Shown here: piece by piece, positions 9,159 to 20,261 of the stretch
Layout of the letters: the number at the start of each line of letters is the position of its first letter
Position numbering within the stretch: position 1 is the first letter of the stretch
Assembly: GCA_015179125.1 (NCBI GenBank)
Contig: WHVA01000171.1
Location: 143,001-207,000, forward strand
DNA: 64,000 bases
DNA from: Gautieria morchelliformis
Lineage: Eukaryota > Basidiomycota > Agaricomycetes > Gomphales > Gomphaceae
Direction of reading: 5' to 3'
Notes under the pieces: model-generated
Database searches by the model: none
The model's input: only the letters and a program-made list of their open reading frames with translations
What the model was told of the DNA's origin: nothing
Position numbers and translations under genes: made by a program

Positions 9159-10861
9159 TAGACCAGCAGCACAGCAGCGGTGGTTCACAAATCGATGGTA
9201 TGGTATCTCGGACAGTCCCAAAGCTGCTGTTCGAAGCTGTTCAACATGAGACGGCTCCAATGGAAGAAGTGATCGGCAGGATAGCACAACTCATTTGAGC
9301 GCCTTGTTATTAGCATCGAACATGATTGCGTGTGACAAGGAGGAGGGGGGTGGGGGAGTTCGTACGTGTCAAAGCATGAAAGAGGAGTCGTCAAAAACAC
9401 ACGAAGACCGTGCATTGAAGGCTTGAAGCATTGAACCTGGATAAAATGGCATTAGTAGATATCTAGCAGGTAGTGAACACGATGTACACGATTGAAGTAG
9501 ATGCATTCTTTAACTCGAAAAGATACGAAAACCTTAGTCTGGCCGTCTATATATGGCCTCAGTGCAGACTCTGCTCCTGTGTATGTACGCTCGAGGCTCG
9601 GCGCAAGCCTTTGAATCTCAGATTCATCTGGGGAGAGACTTCAAGTGGAGTAAGTATCCCATTACCAAGTATCTCTGGTTGTCTGGATATATTGTGAATG
9701 CGCTCATGTGGAATGAGTGATCGAACGCCAGTGGTGGAATCGGCACATTCAACTGCGCTGTCAGGGTAATAATCATCGTAGCATCCATTGGATGAACTCT
9801 GGTTGGTCATGGGCTCCGTATAATTAGCAGGCAGGTGCTACTTTTGTGACCAACAGTAGCTCCCATGGTTTCATAGATCGCCGGTAGATGTCCAAGGTGA
9901 CCATGTCAGGTGGAACGTGGCAGAGCAACAGCTGACATTCGGACTCGGAGCTTTGATAAATCAGAAAAAATGTGCACCAATTGTCCATGTATAAAGCCCG
10001 TACAGTGTTTTTTGAGCACTCCAACCCGCTGCATGGTGCGTAATCGCTACCTGGCTGGGCGCCGAGAGAGACCAGCGGGCAGCTGCTGGCAGCTAGCTGG
10101 CGCGCGATCGAGCTCCCAGGCTGGACAGGAGGTCAATGGCACGCATCTGCGCCGGCTCTAGCGGGAGGCATGCACGAAGTTCCAGACGCTAACTACAATA
10201 ATACATATGATACTGGTTTAGATGGTCAGTCATCTTGCAAACGCTTCCTCAATATTGGAGATACGTACTTACCCGGTGCCCATCACCTGAAAAGTCAAAG
10301 TTTGGACCTGAACGTCATCTGACTTTACAGCTGTTTCGGGTACACAAGGCGGAGTATGAAATTCATGCCGCGCGACGCCGCCTGCAAAGATCGCACTGTA
10401 GCTTGTCAACCGTTGAAGAATAAGACATTAATTTTGGTAGATAGTTTTTTCCTGTATATTATATACAATTTCATATAAAAATTGTAGCTTATTATGAAAT
10501 ATTGAATTTTTGGAAACTTGAGCCTATATGCATCATTGTGACCCCAAATAGCATCAATCTGGGAGGTAGCAGGCTCAAATAAAGTAAGGGTGTGCATTTA
10601 GAAAGTAAGGCCTTGCATGTATAAAGTTCTTGAACACTAATAACTAGTGTATAAGGGAAGTGGGGGGCTGCATAGTTTCCCAGTCTTTTAGCTTTCTATA
10701 AAGCAAAAATTCTAATTGAGAGAGTGTACTACATGTACATGTAATAAAATATATAATAAGCAGACACAAGTTTATACTTGCCTTGACTTCCCATCTTGTG
10801 TGGACTACACGCAACACATCACGTGATTCACGTGACATTACATATCTTGTACTTGTACCAT
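9159..10861. other. No confident gene
   Basis: Several short open frames but none with recognisable domains or consistent splice sites. About 10030-10160 is GC-rich with repeated CAGCTGCTGGCAGCTAGCTGG-like words; about 10430-10800 is AT-rich. It contains one arm of a dispersed inverted repeat (10327-10369). Confidence 0.4.
10327..10369 (+). repeat. 43-bp sequence repeated inverted at 18284-18326
   Basis: The reverse complement of 10327-10369 is identical to 18284-18326 (core ATGAATTTCATACTCCGCC). The second copy lies just beyond the 3' end of the Helitron-type helicase pseudogene, so this one may mark another Helitron remnant. Confidence 0.75.
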
Positions 10862-12084
10862 ATGCCGCGCTTTCTGCCTGAACACCAACGGCAGTGTCAA
10901 ACCTACTCTGAAGACCTTTGAAAACGAGTAATATATCAACGGTTCACGCGGGAGAAGAAGATTGACGAAATCACGCTCGATCTGAACATGTCAAAACGTG
11001 TGGTCGAGTGCATCCTCCATCTATGGCATACTACTGGCGAGGTTATGTTGCAGGAACCTGGCAAGAAAGGCAAAAGGAGGAAGATCATGACTCAAGAGGA
11101 ATTGGAGGCAAGTAACAGGTCTTTCTGCTGTAGAATAAATGTACTCATAACTCCTTATCCTAGTTTCTTCTTCAACTTACAGAGGAGTTCCCCGACCTAT
11201 ATCTGGATGAGATACAGGGCCTATTGCAGCGTCTGTATGGTGTGACGGTTGGAATTAGTACTATATGGGATACAATGACAGGCCTCGGCCTCACGCGCAA
11301 AAAGGTATGCCTCAATATATTCTTTTGCGTCATCCAATCTAATCGGCCTCTTCGTAGCTATCCAAGGTTGCTGCCGAGCGTAATGCCAACCTTCGAAGTC
11401 TATACTGTTTCAGGATTGGTCACGAGAGTCCCGAGCGTTTGGTATTTGTCGACGAGAGTCGAATTGATTGTCGCACCACATATCGCCTGAATGGATGGGC
11501 TGCAAAGGGAAAAAGAGCTTCAGTAAAAGCTCGCTTCGTCCGAGGGACTGGGTAAGTACCTTCTCATTTGTTCATTTGCTGCTGACTTACGCATGATCTA
11601 GTTATTCAGTCCTTCCTGCCCTCAGTGCTGAGGGTATCATATATTCCGACGTGCTGAAGGCGCCTACGATATGGACGTGTTTGTTCAGTTTATCCATGAC
11701 CTGATGCCCATATGAACCCATGGCCCCTACCATGCAGCGTGCTTGTGATGGACAATTGCGCCATTCATCATTCAGAAGAAGTGGCAGAACTTTGCCAGAA
11801 ACAGTAAGTTTTCTTCTCCTAGTCTTCTGTATATCTCAAGGGAGGCTGAATCTTATGACAGCGGTGTCCGGCTATACTACTTACCGCCTTATTCACCAGA
11901 CTTCAACCCAATAGAGGAAGCATTTTCTTTCCTGAAAGCCCACCTCCGGCGCCATGGTTCAGACTTTCGTGCAGCGATTGATTCTAAGGATGAGGGGGCA
12001 ATCTTGTTGTTCTTTCATAGTGCTCTTGCCACCATTACTCCAAAACACTGTGAAGGCTGGATGACCCATTCAAGGTATTTGTAG
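10862..12084 (+). pseudogene. Tc1/mariner-type transposase, degenerate
   Basis: Starts at ATG 10862 (MPRFLPEHQRQCQTYSEDL) and ends at TAG 12082. The N-terminal helix-turn-helix part includes EITLDLNMSKRVVECILHLW. After introns at about 11108-11180, 11308-11358, 11552-11601 and 11806-11860, the DDE domain reads LVFVDESRID (first Asp), CLVMDNCAIHHSEEV (second Asp) and YYLPPYSPDFNPIEEAFSFLK (third acid, Glu). All three catalytic positions survive. The copy is dead: an in-frame TGA at 10919-10921 stands where Arg is expected, and frames change near 11660 (KG/GAYDMDVF) and near 11745. The terminal inverted repeats were not identified. Confidence 0.8.
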
Positions 12085-12249
12085 ATGCAAGCAGCCTTGT
12101 AGTAGCAGTGTAGCACTTCATCACAATTGTAACCTCATATGCCCCTCTGAAAATTATGTTGCAAGGTTTTTATTAGCTAGTCAGTGTTGCCATGACAAGC
12201 TCAGAGTTGGGTTGAGCCTGTGTTTATTCAAGCTAGATGACTGGTTCAG

Positions 12250-12420
12250 TGTCACCAGATATTCAGGGCTCATGTGGCATCATCATGTTTGATGTCACTT
12301 CAAGGATCATGTATAAGAATGTACACATGACATTCTGACCTGAGGGGCCTGTTGGCTGACCAGTGTGGCCAGACTATTCAGGGCCCATGCGGCACTGTCA
12401 TGTTTGATGTGTAGTAACTC
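12250..12420 (+). repeat. 115-bp tandem repeat, first locus
   Basis: The word ATTCAGGGC(T/C)CATG occurs at 12261 and 12376, exactly 115 bp apart, with the sequence between them repeated as GATGTCACTTCAAGGATCA, TATAAGAA and GACCTGAGGGGCCTGTTGG. The same unit reappears at 14127-14172 and 14716-15262. Confidence 0.75.
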
Positions 12421-12490
12421 GGTTTGGGCAAGTAGGAAGTTATAGACCAGTAGTTCGATGGATGGAACCTTCAGGAGACTATTTGGTGTT

Positions 12491-12623
12491 CTCCTCAGTG
12501 ATAGTCAACATTAGTAATATAAGGGAAAGCTACCTATTTAGTGTTCTACATGTTTTTTCAGTTAAATACTACGAAGATACACTATTAAACTCACCTCCTC
12601 AGTGATAGTCAACACTGAGGAGG
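12491..12623 (+). repeat. Structured repeat G1: direct repeat ending in a perfect hairpin
   Basis: CTCCTCAGTGATAGTCAACA occurs at 12491 and again from 12595. The second copy forms a hairpin, CCTCCTCAGTG (12594-12604), 8-nt loop, CACTGAGGAGG (12613-12623). The same architecture with different sequence is seen at 14239-14382. Confidence 0.7.
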
Positions 12624-12635
12624 GAAGGGCATGCA

Positions 12636-13247
12636 TTGGCCTGTTTCACTCACATATACGAAGTTCTGGCACGCACGTCAGGCACTGGTGTGAAGGTCAA
12701 AGATGACATGGCAAGGTACTACAACCAACACCAGGTTCCGGAGTACCAAATTGGAGACAAGGTATATTTGGATGCAAGTGATATCCGCACCACATGCCCT
12801 TCACAGAAGCTTGCCCACCGCTACCTTGGGCCCTTCACAGTGATGCGGAGGGTCAGATAAACGTGTACTGTCTCCGACTCCGAACTCCATGTCCCACCTC
12901 CACCTGTCTTCAATGCAGTGAAGTTGCTCCCAGCACCGGGGGATCCAATTCCAGGCTGGAGGTCTCATCCGCCACCTCCACTGGAAATGTAGATGGGGAA
13001 GAGCATTATGTGGTGGAATGGATCCTGGAGAGCCAGTTCGTGCAAGGACGATTCCAATTCCTCGTGAAATGGGAAGGATATGGGTACGAGGAAAATTCAT
13101 GGGTCCCGGAGCAAGATGTCTCTGCCCCGGACAAACTCTGAGAGTTCTACAGGACACACCCTGGTGCCCCTCATTGAATCCATTCGCTAGCCTTTCAATC
13201 CCTTGTGTCCCATGCTTCGAGGATGCAGCACACTAGAGGTGGGGTGA
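12636..13247 (+). pseudogene. Ty3/gypsy family A fragment: integrase C-terminus and chromodomain
   Basis: 5'-truncated polyprotein tail. The reading frame gives KDDMARYYNQHQVPEYQIGD and VYLDASDIRTTCPSQKLAHR (integrase C-terminal region). After a frame change near 12858 it gives VPPPPVFNAVKLLPAPGDPI, EEHYVVEWILESQFVQGRFQ, FLVKWEGYGYEENSWVPEQD and VSAPDKLREFYRTHPGAPH, which is a chromodomain with the aromatic cage pattern V-W-W. It is followed by a purine-rich tract (13235-13247) and an LTR. The left boundary near 12636 has no LTR, so the 5' two-thirds of the element is gone. A related copy lies at 49372-51961 on the minus strand. Confidence 0.85.
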
Positions 13248-13671
13248 TGTCAGGGAACACCCTGTTTTCCAGTTCTGACACCACGCCAAATTCTGACTCC
13301 ATTTCCAACTCTGCTTCCAGTTCCGCTTCCATCTCTGACTCCGCTTTCGGAAATGATTCCGCTTCTGGGAGAACTTCCACATGTTCTGTTTGCCTTGCCA
13401 ATTCCACTCCAATTTCTGACTTCCACTCTCAGAACAGTGTCAGAAGTCAAGCGACTCGTGTAGTATGTGGCATCAAGGGTCGATCAAGGGTCAGGGACGT
13501 CAGGGGGATGCAGGGTTGATGGCGAGTGCCGAGTGTTGTCCCTGGCTGCAGACTAGTGTAGTATAATACGGGCTCACTGACATTGGGGGTCCTTAGACTT
13601 TTCTCTTTGGATTTCCCCTTGTCAATTCCATGGTAGTGTGACCTCCACAGCCAGCTAGGGTTGCCCTTACA
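13248..13671 (+). mobile_element. LTR of gypsy family A (3' LTR)
   Basis: 424 bp from TGTCAGGGAACACCC to GGGTTGCCCTTACA, with TG...CA ends, preceded by the polypurine tract AGAGGTGGGGTGA. Copies in reverse orientation are at 47195-47633 and 48951-49371. It abuts a truncated LTR B directly at 13672. Confidence 0.85.
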
Positions 13672-14115
13672 GGTGTGCAGTCAGGATACAAATAGATGAA
13701 ATGCATATACAATAGAATAAAGGAGGAGTGCAAACATGAAACGATGGGGGGGAAAGAGGACAAAGGTACCTATGTAAGAAAAAACGCTTTCAGACCTGCA
13801 TACATGTTACCCTGCATGGACTCTTGGTCTGCTGGGTCAATCTCACATGATCTACAGGTAGGACCTCCCGCGAATGCATCCCGCCATAGGAACACCAAGA
13901 GGGGGTTGAATTGGGAAGGTGAAAGGGCCAGTGATGAACATCAGGCCAGGTAAAGGATGTTGATCGTGTTTGATGGTGTGCCTATTGGTGAATGATGCAG
14001 TAGCGAATGGTCATTTCGGTGAATTCAGCGAAGAGAGAACGGAATGAACATAGAGGTAGAGGGATAAAAAGGGAAAAAGGGTGCAACTTGATACAAGAAT
14101 AAATGGGTCATGACA
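13672..14115 (-). mobile_element. Truncated LTR of family B (copy B3)
   Basis: Minus-strand partial copy. It begins (LTR 5' end) with TGTCATGACCC at 14115 and stops at 13672, where LTR A begins. It shares GGACTCTTGGTCT, GGACCTGCATACATG-type words and CATTTGATGG-type words with 21801-22765, 43876-45107 and 52326-54632. The 3' half of the LTR is missing. Confidence 0.75.
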
Positions 14116-14238
14116 CACATATGCACCCAACATGATGTCACTTCAAGGATCACATATAAGAGCGTACTGTAGAGGACAGGAATTATGGGCAGTAGGACTG
14201 GACTTGGTGCTCAAAAGAAGACTAGAAATTAATTCACA

Positions 14239-14382
14239 CTCTCAGTGAATTTAGTTGTCACTGTTAATATTATACACTACCTAGAAATTAATTCACTACA
14301 GGATTTCTAGGTCAACAAATCGAAGAGAAATAAGACTAATTTACTTGCCTCTCTCAGTGAATTTAGTTGTCACTGAGAGAGG
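14239..14382 (+). repeat. Structured repeat G2: direct repeat ending in a 13-bp hairpin
   Basis: CTCTCAGTGAATTTAGTTGT is found at 14239 and 14351. The second copy forms CCTCTCTCAGTGA (14348-14360), 9-nt loop, TCACTGAGAGAGG (14370-14382), a perfect 13-bp stem. Spacing, internal words (CTACCTA, CGAAGA) and the terminal hairpin match G1 at 12491-12623. Confidence 0.7.
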
Positions 14383-14715
14383 GGGGAAATGTGTCTCATG
14401 CGCATGTACTACTAGCCGGCGCTTTAGCGCCCGTGGGGCACTGGTGTGCTGTGCTAAGCGCCCGTAGAACGTAGCACGGTAGTGAGCAGCCTCAGCTCAA
14501 AAAGGAAACTTGTCCACAACCACCCACAAAGGGTCGGTTGGACAGAACATGAAAAGAAGTAGAAATACAGCTTCGAAAAAACAAAGAAAAAAATTTGACA
14601 AATCATAGAATGAATATCAGCATGGTTTCAAGTCAAAATCAAAAGAAATCCGAATGGTGGAATCTATTTGGCTTGATTTTGGTGCAGGAGCATAAATGCA
14701 CCCAATACGTACACA
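14383..14715. other. Gene-free interval
   Basis: No coding frame or paired repeat was recognised apart from an A-rich stretch near 14560-14600 and isolated words shared with the 115-bp array at its right end. Confidence 0.4.
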
Positions 14716-15262
14716 TTTGATATTCTGACCTGAGGGGCCTGTTGGCTGACCAGTGTGGCTGGACTATTCAGCCCGTGTGGCATTGTCATGTTTGATGTCA
14801 CTTCAAGGATCACATATAAGAACATACATATTTGACATTCTGACCTGAGGGGCCTGTTGGTCGATCAGTGTGGCCAGACTATTCAGGGCTCATGTCACTG
14901 GAGGCATATAACAATTTTCTGGTCTGAAAAACTATTCAAAACCTGTAAAGATATTCCAAATTTTTTTAGTGTTTTTAATGTAAAAAAACTTTGACAAAAT
15001 TTTGTGCTTTTGTTAGAATTTGTTGAGCAAGAAAATTGTAAAAAAATTTAAAGTTTTTTGCGGGTTTTTTATGTGTTTTTATAAGTTTCTTTGTGAAAAC
15101 ACAAAGAAACTGATAAAAAACCCTGAAAAAAACTTTGAACTTTTTTACAATTTTCTTGCTCAACAAGCTCTAATAAAAACATAATTTATTACAGTTTTTT
15201 GAACAGTTTTTCAGACAAGAAAAACTTTATATGCCTGCAGTGTGTGGCATCATCATGTTTGC
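14716..15262 (+). repeat. 115-bp tandem repeat, second locus, interrupted by a MITE
   Basis: GACCTGAGGGGCCTGTTGG occurs at 14727 and 14842, again 115 bp apart. The second unit is cut after CTCATGT (14895) by the 347-bp foldback element and resumes with TGTGGCATCATCATG at 15243. Confidence 0.8.
14896..15242. mobile_element. CACTA-like MITE with long inverted repeats and 3-bp TSD
   Basis: Starts CACTGGAGGCATATAA and ends with the inverse (TTATATGCCTGCAGTG). Inverted complementarity continues inward over most of the 347 bp, with AAGTTTCTTTGTG/CACAAAGAAACT at the centre. It is AT-rich and non-coding. TGT is present on both sides (14893-14895 and 15243-15245), while the uninterrupted 115-bp unit has a single TGT there. 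CACT(A/G) ends with 3-bp duplications are typical of the CACTA superfamily. Confidence 0.8.
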
Positions 15263-15352
15263 ATCATCATGCTTTTGTTCCTCACTTCAGTGTTTCTTGC
15301 CATGAACTCAAGATGTAGATTTCCCTAGCACTTGTGACAAACTAACTATGGT

Positions 15353-17270
15353 AATCTAGTGGTGTTTAGGCTTCTTGGCCCCCTTCTCCTGATCTCCAAC
15401 CTGAAAGCCATACCTCTTGCCTGCTACTCTGAGCTGGTCTGTGAGAAACAAAGCATCTCCCGCCTTCAGGCCATACAATGCCTTGAGCGACTCAACGGCG
15501 AGCCATGCGATGCTGGTGATGGGGGCCCCGAGGCTCTCCTCCTCCGCAAATCTACCGTGCAGAAAATCGAACCTGGAATATTGGAGGCCTTGAGCCTCTA
15601 ACTCTGCGAGCCAAACACTGATAGTGGGAGTGGGAGCGTTCTGCAAGAGAGGGTTGGCCTCGACATCGGGACTTGCTACGCGATCGCTAGACGGCGGCGA
15701 GCGCGATCGCATTCTCTTTGGGGGTCGCGAGGAGGGGCGGAGGATCTGGATAAGCTCAGGGGGGAAGTTGATGTTGATAGAGGAGGTGGGGGGATCTGCT
15801 GAGGTGCTGGGGGCTCACTGAAATACCATGCTCCACCTCGACGCAAAGGAGGCTCAGGCATTGAATTCGCAATGCCAGTGTTCGCATGAAAGAACTTGAA
15901 GTACTCCACCTTCGGTGGGGTGTTCAGATCAACGCCCGGCGCATTTTTCAACTAATAATAATAATTAGTAAAAGAATAAAAGAAGAAAAAAAAGAAAGAC
16001 AAAAAGAAAAAAAAAAATTCTCGCACCAGCTCGAGCACCCATACCAGCTCTCCTTCGAAGTTAAGCACCTTGTGGTACCCATTAAGGGCATGTACTAAGC
16101 ATATTGAACCTGGATGTTGTTTGCAAGACCAGGTGGCGAGTAATTGCTTGAGTTGAGCCTGGTATGCCTCGGTCTTCATGTCATCGAGGCCGCGTTTGTG
16201 GAGGGGGTGTTCGGTTTGGTCGGGTGGTTTTGGCGTGAGGAAGGGGTTAACGAGCTCTTTCTTCTTTGCCTTCGGTTTACTTGCGGTGAGTTTACTTGCG
16301 GTGATGGTCTGAGCCCTGACCGATTCCTCTAAAAACTAGAAAAACTATAAAATTGCAATTGATTAGTGCAAAAATGTAAAAGAAATAAAAATTGCTTACC
16401 TTGGGCATGAGAACAATCTCAATGGCAGCTTCAGAACCCCTTTTTGCCACCTGACTGGCCCACTCGTCCTTCAAAGTGATCCAATCGTCCTCGGTTTCCA
16501 GGGTGAAACACCATTTGGCCGGATCCTTGTAGAAGTGGGTCACCAGACCCGCTCGCTTCTCCTCGGGTATGGCGTAGAGCCCTAGGACCTCGTGGCTGGT
16601 AGTCTTCACGATGTGGAGGGTGCTTGTCGGCTTGAGAAAATGCATGTGATTGACGATAACGCCGACCTGGTTACGAAAAGGGATGATAAATTTCATTTCT
16701 GTAGATAAAGTGTCAGGTAAACATCACAAATATACAATAAAACACTTACTATCAGGCATAGAAACCACTGCCTTTGCTTTGGCCGCCGCTTTACCCTTCT
16801 TCTTGGGAGGCTCAACCGGAGAGGAGAGTGGTTCCACGTCGCTGTCAGGATTATGTCGCTTCTGGGGGACTCGAAGTCTTCTGACAGGTCTGCGACCTCT
16901 TCCTCCTCGTTCTCTTCTCTCTCAGAGTCTCCAAACGCATCGGCATGCCCAAGGTCATCCTCACTGACTAACCCCAACCCTGGCTCTCGATCCCCCTTGT
17001 CCTCCTGGTCCCCCTGGTCGCCCTCTTGCTGGTCCTCCTCAGGAATTGTGCTGAGAACGAGGCGGCCAACGATAGTGCCAGCAGCACCGGTTTTCCTGGT
17101 TGCAGGGTTGCCGGACTTGGACGGCCCTTTGGAGGCAGAGGTGGATGTGGGGCAATAGAAGGAAGGGGGTCTTTGGCAACAGGTGGTTTGGAGGTGGAAC
17201 CATCATTGGTAGCGGCACCTTGCTGCCTGCCTTCATCTTTGAGGCAGGAGGTTGAATTGGGGGATCACAC
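15353..17270 (-). pseudogene. Hypothetical multi-exon gene, frameshifted
   Basis: Coherent minus-strand coding in at least three exons. The upstream exon (about 17170-16750) is acidic (GRLVLSTIPEEDQQEGDQGD, EEEEVADLSEDFESP) and changes frame near 16855 before DVEPLSSPVEPPKKKGK. After a GTAAGT intron, 16696-16402 reads MKFIIPFRNQVGVIVNHMHF, KTTSHEVLGLYAIPEEKRAG and KWCFTLETEDDW. After another GTAAGC intron comes ESVRAQTITASK up to VWVLEL (about 16325-16035), then an intron with a long poly-T run, then KNAPGVDLNTPPKVEYFKFF. A second frame change near 15785 leads to PTISVWLAELEAQGLQYSRF and LYGLKAGDALFL, ending at 15356. The last part resembles a small helical SAM-like domain, but I do not recognise the family. 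Two frame breaks argue for a decaying gene. Confidence 0.5.
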
Positions 17271-18445
17271 CAGCGGTAAGAGCCAGCTCTAGTGGAATCT
17301 ACTGTTGTCATCCACACTACCCCCCACCCCCTCCCCTCCCTTCCCACTCCCAGCCCCGTGCCACCCCTCCCTCCATCACTCAGCTCCCCCCGCTCCTCCC
17401 TGGCCCCCCTTATCAGATGTGCACTCTCTTGATATATCCTCAGAGAGGCTATAGCTCTAGTTTTTACATTTTCGTCATCACATCGGTATGCGGGGCAGAA
17501 ATCGCGAGCAGTCAGTCACGTCAGACGCGTCGAGCTGGAGGCTGCCGACCTCACCAGCCTTGTCCGCAGCGATGGCGTGCGACTACGCTGCCATCGACGA
17601 TGAGGCAGGGTCACCCGAGTCCCGCTGGCGGGTTTTCAGCGTGTTTGAATCCCCAAGTAGCTCAGCTTTAGCTTTCTTTTTCTTTTGCCAGAGAGGGTTA
17701 TAGATAAAGCAGAAGAAAGGAAGGCGTCGAGTGGTTGTGGTAGGAGGGAAGGCTGCTCGTCGTGCGTGGCAGGAACGAGGCTGTAACGAGGCCCAGGGAG
17801 GCGCCAGGCAGTCACGTGACTCAGTCGCGCTACCCCTCGTCATAGCACAACGCACTGCTGTCATGCCAGGTATGCCGAAACTACAGGTATTATATTTTGT
17901 TATGTATAAATATGTACTTTATTCTTATGTAAAGCTGAGGACTTGATGTAGAAGGCTAAAAGGGCTGGGAGCAGGCAAACAGACATGCACATGATGCACC
18001 TCTCCCCCCTTCCACAGCCAGATGATTTCACCCTTGTTTTCTGTTTAAAACATTTGTATATGTATATTACTATAATCTGACCAATTTATGGCCTTTATTG
18101 AAAGAATTTGAGGTCATAATGATGCATGTAAGTGAAATTATCAAATATTAAATAAATCATAATAAGCCAAGATTTGTATATATAATGGTAGCTAATATAT
18201 AGTACAGATTATATACAAAGTATAAACCCTTAATCTCCAATGGTTGTGGAGATACAGGTCGATTTTCGCAGGCGGCACCGGGTGGCATGAATTTCATACT
18301 CCGCCTTGTGTACCCGAAACAGCTGTAATGGAGGAGTTTTTTTCTCTTGGATCCAGGTAAATCTTTTCTATCGTTCCTTGAGTTCCATTGGCTAGGTAGG
18401 CAGATACGACTAAATTCCACGCCAGCATGGCTCGCATACCTTTGG
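17271..18445. other. No confident gene
   Basis: A C-rich tract (about 17315-17405) may be the 5' region of the minus-strand hypothetical gene. Short ORFs around 17480-17860 lack recognisable domains. About 18040-18230 is AT-rich. Positions 18284-18326 are the inverse of 10327-10369. Confidence 0.4.
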
Positions 18446-20261
18446 CTATGTTGATGGTGGTGGCAACCGTTCTTTTCCTTCTGAAGCTGCTACTAACAGT
18501 TTTTGTTCAGGCGACGGTTCCTCGTTAGATTGACCTACTGTGTCTTTGGCAGTCAAGATAAAGAGGCATTTACCGGATTTTCTACAGTGTTCACGTAGAG
18601 CAGCATCGTTCCATTCCATGCACACACCATGACGAGGAGTTACTAAGACTGCATTGTTCCAAGAAGGGGTAGAGAAATCAGGTACTTCGCAATATTTGTT
18701 AGTTAAAATGAGCTTCTGGAATTTCGAGGTCGTCTTGGTGCATGCGCCATAACGAGAATGTTCTAAGATTTCGGCCCATACAACATCGTCGATCCTTTTT
18801 TGTTCTTTCAACAGTACGACTGTTTTAAATTGTTGGAACACGTTTTGTCCAATGCCTCCCCAATAGGACATGGTTGAAGGTGATCGATAAAGTGCGGAGG
18901 ACGATCGTTTCGGTGGAGCGAACTGGTGAAAGTCACCGACAAGAATAACATTTAACTTGCCTCCAAACGGTAAAGTGCAGGAACTATCTCCCGATTTCGT
19001 GAATGATGTTATAGCGGAAAGCAATCCCAGAAGGTCTGCAATAGCCATAGAGATTTTGTCTATGAACAGGTATTCGACTGGAGGGATGTTATCCTGCCGA
19101 CGCTTACTAGCATCGCGGCCAGGTTCCTTGTGATAATTGGGTGAAGAAGGAACATATATCGGTAGGGCTCCCCACCAATGCAGAGTGTAACCGCGGATAT
19201 TGGATGCTGCTATTCCAGTCATACCAGTTTTGGCTAATTTATAGGCGCATTTCCGGAATTCAAACAGTGCTGTTGCGACGTCTATCACTTTCTATTTTCC
19301 AACACCACCTGAACCCATCATTAGTTTCAATAATTGCTCAGGATTCTTTCCTTCTAAGTTCTGTTGGAGGTGGCAATCAATGATACCAAAGGCATGTCGT
19401 TGGTCATTACTGAAACTCAATATATCGCAGAGGTACATTTCCATGTCATGTTCCTCGGCACTTGCGGCAGTTACTGTAGGGTCAATTGATGAACGAGGCA
19501 GGTCATTATCGTGTGTAATGGATCCGATGGATGGAACATCCTTCAAAGGATTATTGGAATCTTCTTTGCGGCAATAATCTCGAATCGTCTTTTGCCATTC
19601 GTGGTTCCTTTCCAATAAGGATTGTTCTGCATAGGTAACTTCGTTTGCAATCACAGACCATTGATCTGAATCAGAAAAAATTCCAGCCCGCACTCCGGAT
19701 GTTGACTGCTTGCCTCTCATGTAATATTTCTCAGGTGGGCATGGTGTCCTTTGCAATCTGGTCAATTTCATATGAGGAGAGATTAATAACATTTTCTTCA
19801 ATCGTTCTCCGTTCTTCTGAAATCAACTCTTCGTCCATGTCGTGACATTGCGTTTCTTTACCTCCCCGTTTCATTTCTGCAGAACTTTGACAGGCGTAGT
19901 AAAATTGAAAGTTGTCCAGCAACTGCATAATGGATGGGGAAGCTTGCGATATAAATCCTTCAAAGGCCTTTTCCCAGTTTGTACAATCATCTGGAAGGTC
20001 GGAAACATCTCGCCAAGGCTTCAATAGCAGTAAAACCGACGCAATGTAAAATTTTCGTATTTGAGGGTCATCTCAATGAGGAAGCCATTGACCTAGAAAA
20101 TCCAGCATCATTTCGTGACCGGGAGTTCGTAGAACACGGAAACGATCCTTAAAGCCATGTGACCCCAACGCCCACTGAACCTCACGAACCACGCCCACCC
20201 ATGAACCACCAGAACACGTCCATATCTGCCATATATGGACAGATGAGTATCCAGTAGCCAA
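18446..20261 (-). pseudogene. Helitron-type Pif1 helicase, C-terminal part, degenerate
   Basis: Pif1-family helicases unwind DNA during rolling-circle transposition of Helitrons. Starting at about 20261 the minus strand reads FKDRFRVLRTPGHEMMLDFL, then PWRDVSDLPDDCTNWEKAF, an insert, and DQRHAFGIIDCHLQQNLEG. Walker A is MMGSGGVGK and is followed at once by a stop codon (19291). The frame goes on with GMTGIAASNIRGYTLHWWGA, Walker B LFIDKISM (normally DE), LNVILVGDFHQFAPPKRSS, LKEQKRIDDVVWAEILEHSR and a C-terminal NAVLVTPRHGVCMEWNDAAL. A TGA at 20073-20075 interrupts the region before PWRD, and frames change near 19750. The Rep/HUH nuclease part and the last helicase motifs are absent. An ordinary nuclear Pif1 is less likely, because the context before Walker A matches transposon versions. 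Confidence 0.75.

Noticed and set aside
15952-16020. CRISPR-like or structured A/T tract
   Set aside because: It is a poly-A/poly-T run inside an intron of the hypothetical gene; there is no repeat-spacer pattern, and the organism is eukaryotic.
18446-20261. Functional nuclear Pif1 helicase gene
   Set aside because: A stop after Walker A, a changed Walker B acid, frame changes, and missing C-terminal motifs.
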